Of a stretch of DNA of 17,644 nucleotides, positions 1 to 8,000 are shown in pieces. The position numbers were made by a program, and so were the translations under genes. How positions within the stretch are numbered: the stretch's first letter is position 1; the number at the start of each line of letters is the position of its first letter. Origin of the DNA: Firmicutes bacterium UBA4874 (GTDB lineage: Bacteria; Bacillota; Clostridia; Caldicoprobacterales; DTU083). The stretch spans positions 1 to 17,644 of the forward strand of contig DHDO01000091.1 of the NCBI GenBank assembly GCA_002399435.1. Reading direction: 5' to 3'. The notes beneath the pieces are model-generated. The model had not been told where the DNA came from. It saw only the letters and a list, made by a program, of their open reading frames with translations, and made no database searches.

Positions 1-2
1 TT

Positions 3-569
3 TTATTTAATGTGAAGGATCTGCTGATTGAAAAGAGCAGCTTTACCGTTGTAAAGGGAGCAAACGGCAGCGGAAAATCAATGCTGATCAATTACCTGAC
101 TGGTAATATTCCACCGGAGTTCGGAACCGGAGACATTAAAATTGCCAGAGATATCGATAACAGCTCATTTTTAACCTATCCGACGCTGGTAATAGAAGGC
201 AGCTTTGAGGATAATATGTTTGGGATTCCTCCGGACGATCAAATTAAAAAGCTTTTGGCGATCGATTTTGAGGAAAAACAAATTCAATGCAACCCCATTA
301 ATTTAAGCTATGGTCAGCAACAGAAGCTGAATCTGCTGAGGGTGCTGTCATTACCTTATGACTACCTGTTTTTGGATGAACCAATGACAAATCTGGATGT
401 GGATACACAGGACAAACTGCTTGATTATCTGAAAAGTTTAAAAGGGGAAAAGACCATAGTCGTCATTACACACGATCGTGCCTTTGATGCAATCGCAGAC
501 AATGTCTTTACGATCTTGCCGGATAAAGAAATGGAAACAGATGGAACCGTGTCGCTATTAAAAGGGTGA
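3..569 (+). CDS. ABC transporter ATP-binding domain, C-terminal part of a gene cut by the left edge
   Basis: This is a nucleotide-binding domain of an ABC transporter, which would hydrolyse ATP at the cytoplasmic face of the membrane. Visible motifs are Walker A GANGSGKS, a variant signature LSYGQQQ, Walker B YLFLDEP, D-loop TNLD and the H-loop His in VITHDR. The frame is open to the left edge. A GTG at 12 could be read as a start, but it would leave too few residues before Walker A and remove the A-loop, so the gene very probably begins outside the window. The missing part may be a transmembrane domain, as in fused exporters. The Q-loop is odd: around FLTYPTLVIEG no glutamine sits where one is usual. 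The substrate cannot be told. The next gene encodes a small membrane protein, but 250 bp separate them. The family call is secure; the exporter call is inference. Confidence 0.85.
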   Translation, partial: LFNVKDLLIEKSSFTVVKGANGSGKSMLINYLTGNIPPEFGTGDIKIARDIDNSSFLTYPTLVIEGSFEDNMFGIPPDDQIKKLLAIDFEEKQIQCNPINLSYGQQQKLNLLRVLSLPYDYLFLDEPMTNLDVDTQDKLLDYLKSLKGEKTIVVITHDRAFDAIADNVFTILPDKEMETDGTVSLLKG

Positions 570-822
570 TTTCTGTGAAATATGAGCAATAAAATATAGT
601 TGCAATGATAGAATTTATAGTCAAAACGTGATAACATTAAAATGTCAGATAAAATAAGCCAAATGAATAGGGGGGAAACCTCAATTCAATCCTTAATTAC
701 ATTACGGTAGAAAATGTTCAATATAAGTATGGAGGAACCCTTGCCATACGGGAGTACTTTCTGCGCGATGAATAGCAAATTGTAGGCAGGACTCAGTTTG
801 ATTAACAGGGGGGAAGATCTCT
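570..822 (+). other. AT-rich intergenic stretch with a possible broken small reading frame
   Basis: No intact gene is convincing here. One forward frame (about 680-799) reads as protein-like sequence, NYITVENVQYKYGG then TLAIREYFLRDE. It is interrupted by one TAG (773-775), continues QIVGRTQFD, and ends at TAA. It has no ATG, GTG or TTG start. A purine-rich AGGGGGGAAA lies at 669-678 without a good start behind it. This may be a decayed small gene or chance. No promoter or terminator is obvious. Confidence 0.25.
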
Positions 823-1176
823 ATGAATACAGCCATTATGAAGTCTATCCTGACCAGGATGCTGATGGTTGTGGCTTCAGCTGCGTTTTTTATCGTTGCC
901 TTTATCCTGTTTGCTGTACTCAACAAATATGCACAGGGTATGATTCGCCAAATACCGTATTTTAATACGATACTTTTTGGGCTTGCTCTTCTTTTGGGCA
1001 TCGCATGTTTTATTTATCTGACTGTGCGAAACAAGACAGCCTTAGAGATTGGGAAAAGGGAGACCAGGCCGATTATCGAAAATATACTGACCCTTGCGGT
1101 GATGGTTGTGATCTTTTACACTGAGATCATATATCTTTGGATTATTTGGCTTATAGAAGCTGTGCCGAAAGTTTAG
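823..1176 (+). CDS. Small integral membrane protein of unknown function (117 aa)
   Basis: I do not recognise this family. The protein has three clear hydrophobic segments, roughly residues 11-34, 45-66 and 87-110. A short basic/acidic stretch (RNKTALEIGKRETRP) lies between the second and third and is probably cytoplasmic. The start ATG is preceded by AGGGGGGAAG with good spacing, which supports translation. There is no cleavable signal peptide pattern and no conserved catalytic motif. It follows the ABC ATPase on the same strand and could be an accessory or immunity-like membrane protein for that transporter. The 250-bp gap and lack of homology knowledge make this only a guess. The local base composition is AT-rich like the ABC gene and unlike the genes downstream. 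Confidence 0.7.
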   Translation: MNTAIMKSILTRMLMVVASAAFFIVAFILFAVLNKYAQGMIRQIPYFNTILFGLALLLGIACFIYLTVRNKTALEIGKRETRPIIENILTLAVMVVIFYTEIIYLWIIWLIEAVPKV

Positions 1177-1278
1177 TGGTGCATCTCAAATTCGCGCCCA
1201 CGGTGAGGCTCCTTGACTCTGGATGTTACTTTTTCCATTTACGGTGGTGGAAGACGCAGGGATTGACGGTTTTGCACA

Positions 1279-1307
1279 TTGACAACCCGGCTCGGCCAAC
1301 CTATAAT
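1279..1307 (+). promoter_or_regulatory. Consensus sigma-A promoter
   Basis: TTGACA (1279-1284), a 17-bp spacer and TATAAT (1302-1307) form an exact match to the housekeeping promoter consensus with ideal spacing. Transcription should start near 1314 on the plus strand. A terminator follows about 70 bp later, so the promoter makes either a short RNA or an attenuated leader for the nuclease gene at 1537. Confidence 0.8.
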
Positions 1308-1313
1308 TAAGCT

Positions 1314-1386
1314 GACACGTGGTAATTTCAGATCGGCGTTATGATTATCTTTCGTGAACGAAGGCTCTCGCTGCGGGGGCCTTTTT
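1314..1386 (+). ncRNA. Candidate short transcript (small RNA or attenuated leader), about 73 nt
   Basis: The boundaries come from the perfect promoter at 1279-1307 and the terminator at 1361-1386. The RNA contains a small hairpin TTCG-TGAA-CGAA (1351-1362) that overlaps the foot of the terminator stem, so the two could compete. A 15-codon frame MIIFRERRLSLRGPF starts at ATG 1341 and its stop TAA (1386-1388) lies directly after the terminator T-run. It has no good ribosome binding site, so a leader peptide is possible but weak. I recognise no known RNA family. Function is unknown. Confidence 0.45.
1361..1386 (+). terminator. Rho-independent terminator or attenuator
   Basis: The stem AAGGCTCTC (1361-1369) pairs with GGGGGCCTT (1375-1383) across a GCTGC loop, giving nine pairs of which two are G-T. 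A run of T follows (1382-1386). It lies between a perfect promoter and the nuclease gene. Confidence 0.65.
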
Positions 1387-1390
1387 AAAA

Positions 1391-1406
1391 TACCGTGATA
1401 CCGTGA
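1391..1406. repeat. 8-bp direct tandem repeat TACCGTGA x2
   Basis: Two adjacent perfect copies of TACCGTGA lie immediately after the terminator and about 130 bp before the nuclease gene. They could be a protein binding site or chance. Nothing else is recognisable between 1407 and the ribosome binding site near 1526. Confidence 0.4.
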
Positions 1407-1536
1407 CAACGGATTCTGAAAACGGAAATCATGATATAAGCAGGCAGGGATCCGGGGAATTTTTGCATGGGGTTCCGGTACATGACGGATTCCAGGGGAG
1501 TAAAGAGAATTTGGATATCGGGACGGGAGGCAGGAA

Positions 1537-1950
1537 TTGGCGGGAAGGAAACTGACAGACGGGAAACCGGCAGAATTGGCAGGCCAGGTGGACAGGGTAT
1601 TGGCTGCGCTGCGCGAGCTTCGGATCGGTGTGACCCCGGATGAATACAAAATACAGGAGCTCATAGCAGACGCGCTTGCCCGAAAGGATATCCCCTTCCA
1701 AAAGGAATACCGGCTGGCGCCTCGAAATCGTATCGATTTCTATATAGAAGACGGAATCGGTCTGGAAGTCAAAAGAGGAAAGCCTAATCGCTCGGCAGTC
1801 ACCGGACAGCTGGAACGCTATGCTTCCTTTGAGGAAATCCGGGCTGTGATTCTCGTGGTGGAACGAAATGTGAATATACCAGGCCGAATTATGGACAAGC
1901 CCTGTATTTTGTTTGGTCTGAACCGTTTGTGGGGGGTGGCTTTGAACTGA
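1537..1950 (+). CDS. PD-(D/E)XK-fold nuclease-like protein (137 aa)
   Basis: The core RIDFYI-x4-GLEVKRGK carries Asp67, Glu77 and Lys79, the D-x9-ExK arrangement of PD-(D/E)XK nucleases. A helix with QLERYA follows, as in VRR-NUC and other restriction-endonuclease-like folds. This suggests metal-dependent DNA cleavage, with no DNA-binding domain beyond the core. The start is TTG, chosen because GGGAGG at 1525-1530 sits 6 bp upstream and an in-frame stop at 1501-1503 blocks longer versions. Its TGA stop overlaps the ATG of the SNF2 helicase by one base, so the two are translationally coupled and probably work together. Nuclease and SNF2 genes are neighbours in some phage genomes, but no other phage gene is visible here. 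The fold is fairly sure; substrate and role are not known. Confidence 0.75.
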   Translation: MAGRKLTDGKPAELAGQVDRVLAALRELRIGVTPDEYKIQELIADALARKDIPFQKEYRLAPRNRIDFYIEDGIGLEVKRGKPNRSAVTGQLERYASFEEIRAVILVVERNVNIPGRIMDKPCILFGLNRLWGVALN

Positions 1951-3707
1951 TGGAAAAGACAGAACATCAGGAAGTATTTTTGCCGGACTATATGAAGGAG
2001 CCTGGCCCGTGCAACCATTATTACGGTACCCTCACCTACAACGGCAGGACCAGGAAATGGATCATCAAGGGCGAGCCCTGTGTCTGTCAGATGGCAAAGC
2101 GGCTGTTCCCGGGATGCGCAGGCAAAAGCAGAGGAGTGGCCCGGTTTCCGGCCAACCGGCGGATCATCGGGGATCTGAACTGGCTGATGCTTCGTTATCC
2201 CCTGAAGATCCGGAATCCGAAGCGGTGGGATGCGGAAATGGCCGAGGCAAGGCAGCATGTCCTGGCCAGGGAACGAAGCAACCAATATCCGTTGAAGACA
2301 GAGCCTTCCGATACCCTGTTCCATGGAGAACTGATGGAGTTTCAAAAGGAAGGCCTGGGTTTTCTGCTGCAGAACAACCGTACGCTGCTGGCGGATGAAA
2401 TGGGCCTTGGCAAAACGGTGGAGGCGCTTGCCTACCTGGCTCAGACCGGCGCTTATCCGGCTTTGCTGGTTGTACCCGCACATCTGGTAAAGAACTGGGA
2501 AAGGGAGATCCAGCGGTTTCTGCAGATGCCGGACGTTCATGTCATCCGCGGTCTGAAGCCTTATACCCTGCCGAAGGCGCATTTATACATCATACATTAT
2601 CTGCTGCTTCGGGGATGGAAGGAAGTTCTGCCAAAGGCAGGATTCCAGACGGTCATTTTTGATGAAATACAGGAGCTGCGCCATGCCGGTACGGAAAAAT
2701 ACAGCAGTGCCAGCCTGATCGCAGACAGCTGCCGCAATGTAATCGGTCTTTCCGGGACCCCGATTTACAACAGGGGCGGAGAGATGTGGAATGTAATGAA
2801 CATTCTGGATTACCACTGCCTGGGCGACTGGGACAGCTTTACCCGGGAGTGGTGCTATGGTTATGGAAACGGGATTGTGACGGATCCGAAACTTCTGGGG
2901 GAATACCTGAAACGGGAAGGACTGCTGTTCCGGCGGACCAAGGATCAGGTTTTAAAGGAACTGCCTCCGAAGCGGCGGCTGGTTCAGGAGATCGATTCCG
3001 ATGCCGGGGTATACGATGCCCTGATGACCGGAGCAATGGAAAAAGTCCGGCTGCTGGATGCCGTTGACGAGGCGTTTGACCGGAGACGCCTGGCGGATCA
3101 GATCGCACAGGAGGAACGTCAGGCAACCGGGGTGGCCAAGGCGCCTTATGTCTGCGCCTTCGTCCGGGCGCTGCTGGAAGGGGACGAAAAGGTTTTGCTG
3201 TTTGCCCATCATCACAGGGTGATGGATTGGTATAAGAAGGCACTGAAGCATGATCGTCCGGCATTTGTGACCGGCCGGGAGACGGCAAGGCAGAAGGATG
3301 AATCCATACAGCGTTTTATGGAAGGAGATACCAATCTGTGTGTGGTTTCCCTGCGGGCAGCAGCCGGGCTGAATCTGCAGCGGGCAACCTGTGTGGTGTT
3401 CGGGGAGCTGGACTGGTCCCCGGCGGTGCACAGCCAGGCGGAGGACCGGGCGCATCGGATCGGACAGCGGGATTCCATCCTGTGTTATTATCTTGTGACG
3501 TCCAGGGGATCGGATCAGGATATTCAGGAGGCCCTGGGCCTCAAGGTAAGTCAGTTTGTCAACATGATGGGGGACCGGTTTGAGACGGAGGAGGACAGGC
3601 TGCTGGCACAGGGAGCGGCGGACCGGCATATCCGAAAGGTCATTGACCGGCTGCGGGAAAAGGCAGGGCTGCCGCCAATTCCTTCCCTGGCTGCGGACGC
3701 TCCCTGA
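1950..3707 (+). CDS. SNF2-family DEAD/DEAH-box helicase (585 aa)
   Basis: This is a superfamily 2 ATP-dependent DNA translocase of the SNF2 type. Numbered from the ATG at 1950, it shows motif I DEMGLGKT (149-156), motif II DEIQ (238-241), motif III SGTP (268-271), the RRTKDQVLKELPPK segment typical of SNF2 proteins, and motif VI QAEDRAHRIGQ (496-506) with its arginine finger. The N-terminal ~110 residues (WIIKGEPCVCQMAKRLFPG, ARFPANRRIIGDLNWLMLRYP) are a conserved extension seen in SMARCAL1-like and phage SNF2 proteins. A GTG at 1929 would add seven residues, but the ATG overlaps the nuclease stop (TGATG), has a G-rich site upstream and is the likelier start. Such enzymes remodel DNA or branched junctions. 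With the coupled nuclease, a DNA-processing or defence role is plausible but inferred. Confidence 0.92.
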   Translation: MEKTEHQEVFLPDYMKEPGPCNHYYGTLTYNGRTRKWIIKGEPCVCQMAKRLFPGCAGKSRGVARFPANRRIIGDLNWLMLRYPLKIRNPKRWDAEMAEARQHVLARERSNQYPLKTEPSDTLFHGELMEFQKEGLGFLLQNNRTLLADEMGLGKTVEALAYLAQTGAYPALLVVPAHLVKNWEREIQRFLQMPDVHVIRGLKPYTLPKAHLYIIHYLLLRGWKEVLPKAGFQTVIFDEIQELRHAGTEKYSSASLIADSCRNVIGLSGTPIYNRGGEMWNVMNILDYHCLGDWDSFTREWCYGYGNGIVTDPKLLGEYLKREGLLFRRTKDQVLKELPPKRRLVQEIDSDAGVYDALMTGAMEKVRLLDAVDEAFDRRRLADQIAQEERQATGVAKAPYVCAFVRALLEGDEKVLLFAHHHRVMDWYKKALKHDRPAFVTGRETARQKDESIQRFMEGDTNLCVVSLRAAAGLNLQRATCVVFGELDWSPAVHSQAEDRAHRIGQRDSILCYYLVTSRGSDQDIQEALGLKVSQFVNMMGDRFETEEDRLLAQGAADRHIRKVIDRLREKAGLPPIPSLAADAP

Positions 3708-3711
3708 CCCT

Positions 3712-3781
3712 CAGGCAATTGGCCGGATGTTCTTTACAGAATGTCCCAGGCAATTGGCCGGATGTTCTTTACAGAATGTCC
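3712..3781. repeat. Perfect 35-bp tandem duplication after the SNF2 stop
   Basis: Two identical 35-bp units (3712-3746 and 3747-3781), starting CAGGCAATTGGCCGG, lie head to tail four bases after the SNF2 stop codon. Each unit can fold: GGATGTTCT and AGAATGTCC pair over nine positions (two G-T) around TTAC. Without a T-run it is not a standard terminator. The perfect identity points to a recent duplication. Confidence 0.85.
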
Positions 3782-3832
3782 TGTTGGTCGATTTCGCCAA
3801 AATTTGATCTTGTTTTCTCCCATCCTTGACAC

Positions 3833-3864
3833 CAGGTTCCGGTGTGGTGTAACCTGTATATAAT
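3833..3864 (+). promoter_or_regulatory. Probable promoter/operator region of the isomerase gene
   Basis: A perfect -10 TATAAT (3859-3864) lies 36 bp before the ATG. A TTGACA is present at 3826-3831, but the 27-bp spacing to this -10 is too long for simple sigma-A use. The space between them holds an inverted repeat, CAGGTT (3833-3838) and AACCTG (3851-3856), 12 bp apart. A regulator that bends the DNA or activates from this dyad would fit. This is inference. Confidence 0.4.
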
Positions 3865-3899
3865 CGGATCGTAAAATCAGGTATTGGAGGGGGTCTCAT

Positions 3900-4781
3900 A
3901 TGAAAATCGGAGTCAGTTCCTACAGCTTCAGTCGATTGGTTAAAGATGGCACAATGAAACAGCTGGACGTGATCGCGAAAGCAAAGGAGATGGGATTTGA
4001 TGCCATCGAATTTTCCACTTTTGCCCTGCCAGAGGGGGAAACGCCTCTTTCTTTTGCTCCCAGGGTAAAGGAAGAATGCGAACGGGTTGGGATTGAGATT
4101 GTAAACTACACCATTTTCGGTGATATGCTGAATGGATGTCATGGCAATCTGGAGGACGAGATCGAGCGCCTGAAGGGCGAAGTGCGGGTCGCGCAGGTTC
4201 TGGGAAGCCCCGGGATACGTCACGATGCCACATGGGGTTTTCCGGAGGACTATACGGGGGTTCGCAGCTTTGATGCTGTTTTGCCCAGACTGGCCAAAGG
4301 ATGCCGCGCCGTTACGGAATATGCCGCGGATCTTGGGATTCGCACAATGGTGGAGAACCATGGATTTTTCGCCCAGGACAGCGATCGGGTGGAGAAGCTG
4401 GTGACGGCGGTGGATCATCCCAACTTTGGCCTGCTGGTGGATATGGGCAATTTCCTTTGTGTGGATGAAGCACCAGAGAAAGCACTGGGCCGTGTGATGC
4501 CTTACGCATTTCATGTCCATGCCAAGGACTTTCATGTCAAATCCGGGAACGGACCGGATCCGGGAAGCGGATGGTTTACAAGCCGCGCCGGTAATTATCT
4601 GCGGGGAGCCATTGTCGGCCATGGTGTTGTCCCCATCGTCCAATGCCTGAAGATTATGAAGGGCAAAGGTTATGACGGAGTCCTTTCCATTGAGTTTGAA
4701 GGTATGGAGGAACCGCTGACGGGTATTTCCCTCGGACTGGAAAATTTAAGGAAGTATACGGCACAGGTTTACGGCAATTAA
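3900..4781 (+). CDS. Sugar phosphate isomerase/epimerase family protein (293 aa)
   Basis: This is a xylose-isomerase-like TIM barrel (AP endonuclease 2 superfamily), probably a cytoplasmic metal-dependent sugar or polyol isomerase, epimerase or dehydratase. It begins MKIGVSSYSFSRL, typical of the first strand. Candidate metal ligands at strand ends are Glu152 (MVENHG), Asp181 (LLVDMGN), His207 (FHVHAKDF) and Glu265 (SIEFEG). The length is normal. The start ATG follows GGAGGGGG at good spacing. The gene stands alone with its own promoter region: no sugar transporter, kinase or dehydrogenase is adjacent, so the substrate cannot be assigned. The dyad in its promoter suggests control by a small-molecule-responsive regulator. 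The family call is secure; the exact reaction is unknown. Confidence 0.88.
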   Translation: MKIGVSSYSFSRLVKDGTMKQLDVIAKAKEMGFDAIEFSTFALPEGETPLSFAPRVKEECERVGIEIVNYTIFGDMLNGCHGNLEDEIERLKGEVRVAQVLGSPGIRHDATWGFPEDYTGVRSFDAVLPRLAKGCRAVTEYAADLGIRTMVENHGFFAQDSDRVEKLVTAVDHPNFGLLVDMGNFLCVDEAPEKALGRVMPYAFHVHAKDFHVKSGNGPDPGSGWFTSRAGNYLRGAIVGHGVVPIVQCLKIMKGKGYDGVLSIEFEGMEEPLTGISLGLENLRKYTAQVYGN

Positions 4782-4790
4782 GAGGGAAGG

Positions 4791-4826
4791 AAACCAGTCA
4801 AACTGTTTCATTGTTTTTATCTTTTT
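4791..4826 (+). terminator. Weak candidate terminator after the isomerase gene
   Basis: AAAC-C-AGT (4791-4798) pairs with ACTGTTT (4802-4808) over seven bases, with one bulged C and a CAA loop. A T-rich stretch (4811-4826) follows. The stem is AT-rich and short, so termination may be inefficient. Confidence 0.4.
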
Positions 4827-4830
4827 TGGC

Positions 4831-4859
4831 TATACATATAGTACAAAAAATGATAGAAT
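4831..4859 (+). promoter_or_regulatory. Likely promoter of the PFOR gene
   Basis: TATACA (4831-4836, four of six consensus bases), a 17-bp spacer and TAGAAT (4854-4859, five of six) fit a sigma-A promoter with start near 4866. That would give a 5' leader of about 140 nt before the PFOR start at 5009. Confidence 0.5.
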
Positions 4860-4866
4860 AAATACA

Positions 4867-4884
4867 AACCCCTGTAGGGGGGTT
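4867..4884 (+). promoter_or_regulatory. Hairpin at the predicted 5' end of the PFOR transcript
   Basis: AACCCC (4867-4872) pairs with GGGGTT (4879-4884), or CCCC with GGGG around TGTA. It sits right at the predicted transcription start, so it could stabilise the 5' end of the mRNA or form a regulator site. It is followed by only four T after GA, so I do not call it a terminator. Confidence 0.4.
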
Positions 4885-5008
4885 GATTTTCCATTATGAT
4901 GCATGAATCATCTTGTCAAAACAGATAATATACCAGCAGAATGGACTGACAGGATGAATTTTTAAGTCACGCACAGGATGACAATAATTTACAAGAGGAG
5001 GAATATAA

Positions 5009-8000
5009 ATGGCTAAAGAGGTCAAAACCATGGATGGTAACCAGGCAGCAGCATATATGTCCTATGCCTTTACCGAAGTAGCCGCCATTTATCCCATAAC
5101 GCCGTCTTCGCCAATGGCGGAGCACGTGGACGAGTGGTCCGCCCATGGGAAGAAAAATATTTTTGGACAGAAAGTAAAGGTTGTTGAGATGCAGTCCGAG
5201 GGTGGCGCATCCGGTACCGTACACGGTTCTCTTACTGCCGGAGCCCTGACGACGACATACACTGCATCCCAGGGACTTCTGCTGATGATCCCCAACATGT
5301 ACAAGATTGCCGGAGAACTGCTGCCGGCAGTATTTCATGTAAGCGCAAGGGCTTTGGCCGCCCATGCCCTGTCCATTTTCGGCGACCATCAGGATGTTAT
5401 GGCCTGCCGGCAGACAGGCTTTGCCATGCTGGCATCCACCAGTGTTCAGGAAGCAATGGACTTGGCGGCGGTCGCCCATTTGTCCGCAATCAAGGGCAGG
5501 GTTCCTTTCCTTCACTTCTTTGACGGATTCCGGACATCCCATGAGATTCAGAAGATTGAAACCATTGACTATGAAGATATCAAGCCACTGGTGGATTACG
5601 AAGCCATCCGGGAGTTCCGGAACCGGGCGCTGAATCCCAACCATCCGGTGGTAAGGGGCAGCGCGCAGAACCCGGACATTTATTTCCAGGGCAGAGAGGC
5701 TGCCAACAAATATTTTGAGGCTGTTCCGGGGATCGTGGAGCATTACATGAAGGAAATCGCCAAAATCACCGGGCGGGAATATCATCTGTTTGATTATTAT
5801 GGTGCTCCCGATGCGGAATATGTCATTATTGCCATGGGTTCCGTATGCGATACCATTGATGAGACAGTGGACTATCTGATGAGCAGGGGAGAAAAGGTCG
5901 GTGTGGTCCGCGTACATCTGTATCGGCCGTTCTCGGCAGAGCATTTGCTGAAGGTAATGCCTGCCACAGTGAAGAAGATTGCCGTGCTGGATCGGACCAA
6001 AGAGCCCGGATCCATTGGCGAGCCCCTGTATCAGGATGTTCTCCATGTCTTTTACAAGCAGGAGAAAAAGCCGGTTATTGTCGGCGGACGTTTTGGACTG
6101 GGTTCCAAGGACACCACGCCGTCCCAGATTCTTTCCGTATATCGCAATCTGGAACAGACACAGCCCATGGATGGCTTTACCATCGGCATCCATGATGATG
6201 TAACCCATCATTCCCTGCCTGAGGCAGAGGAAATTGATACCACACCGGAAGGCACCATCAGCTGCAAATTCTGGGGCCTGGGTTCCGATGGCACGGTAGG
6301 GGCCAACAAGTCTGCCATCAAGATTATCGGCGATCATACCGATCTGTATGCGCAAGGCTATTTCTCCTACGACAGCAAGAAATCCGGCGGTACCACGGTA
6401 TCCCATCTGCGGTTTGGCAAGAAGCCGATTAAGTCGCCTTATCTGGTAACTGCAGCGGATTATATTGCCTGCCACAACAAATCCTTCCTGTATCAGACCG
6501 ATGTACTGGCAGGAGTCAAGCAGGATGGCATCTTTGTCCTGAACTGCCCCTGGACGGAAAGTGAGCTGGAGGAAAAGCTTCCCGCATCGGTAAAACGTAC
6601 CATTGCTCAGAAGAATCTGGACTTCTATGTGATTGACGCCATAAAGATCGCTTCCGAAGTCGGTCTGGGCAACCGTATCAATATGGTCATGCAGTCCGCT
6701 TTCTTCAAGCTGGCAACGGTTATTCCGCTGGATGACGCGGTAAAATACCTGAAAGAGTCCATTGTGACCAATTACGGCAGAAAAGGCCAGAAGATCGTGG
6801 ACATGAACAATAAAGCTGTGGACCAGGGAATCAACGCACTGAAAAAGGTCCATGTACCCAAAGAGTGGGCAAATATCGGGGAAGAAGCACCGAAGGAGAA
6901 CTCCGACGAACCGGAATACATCCGAAACATTCAGACCCCCATGGCCAGGTTGGAAGGCGACGATCTGCCGGTCAGCACCTTTACGGAATCCCATATGGAG
7001 GACGGCACCTTCCCCACCGGCACCACTGCCTATGAGAAGAGGGGCATTGCGGTCAATGTGCCGGAATGGCAGATTGATAAATGTATTCAGTGCAACCAGT
7101 GTTCGTTTGTGTGCCCGCATGCCGTGATTCGCCCATATCTGCTCAATGAAGAGGAGCAGAAAAAGGCTCCTGAGACATTTGAGATGAAGAAACCCCTGGG
7201 AAGAGGCATGGAAGGCCTGCAGTACCGCGTTCAGGTCAGCCCGCTGGACTGCACCGGCTGCGGAAACTGCGCCAATATCTGCCCTGCGCCCGGCAAAGCG
7301 CTGATTATGAAGAATGCCGATGAGCAGATTGAGAAGCAATGCGACAATGCCGCTTTTGCCACAACGATAACGGAGAAGTCGGGCTTGCTCAGTAAATTTA
7401 CCGTGAAAGGCAGTCAGTTCTCCACCCCGTTGTTTGAATTCAACGGTGCGTGCCCGGGATGCGGTGAGACTCCCTATATCAAACTGCTGACCCAGTTGTT
7501 TGGCGATCGGATGATGATTGCCAATGCCACCGGATGCTCCTCCATATACGGAGCCAGTGCACCTTCGATCCCTTATACTGTAAATCAGCAGGGCAAAGGT
7601 CCCGCATGGGCAAATTCCCTCTTTGAAGACAATGCGGAATTTGGATATGGCATGTTCCTTGGGGTAAAGCATATTCGTGAGAAACTGGCGGATCTGATGC
7701 AGGAAGGACTGAAGGGCGATTACAGTGATGATCTGAAGAACGCCTTCCAGGGCTGGCTGGATGCCAGAGACGATGGTGAGAAGTCGAAGGATGCTTCCGC
7801 AAAGCTTCTGGAAGTGATCGGAAAGGAAGCAGACAGGAAGGATCCTGTCATTGCAGAGATTCTGGACAAGAAGAGTTATCTCATCAAACCGTCCCAGTGG
7901 ATTGTCGGCGGCGACGGCTGGGCTTACGATATCGGTTATGGCGGCCTGGATCATGTCATTGCCTCCGGTGAGAATGTAAATATCCTGGTACTGGATACCG

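Noticed and set aside
1429..1701. Minus-strand frames across the nuclease leader
   Set aside because: They have no ribosome site or domain, and the plus strand carries the coupled nuclease gene with GGGAGG before its start.
3712..3781. CRISPR-like repeat of 35 bp
   Set aside because: The two copies are directly adjacent with no spacer, there are only two, and no cas gene is present.
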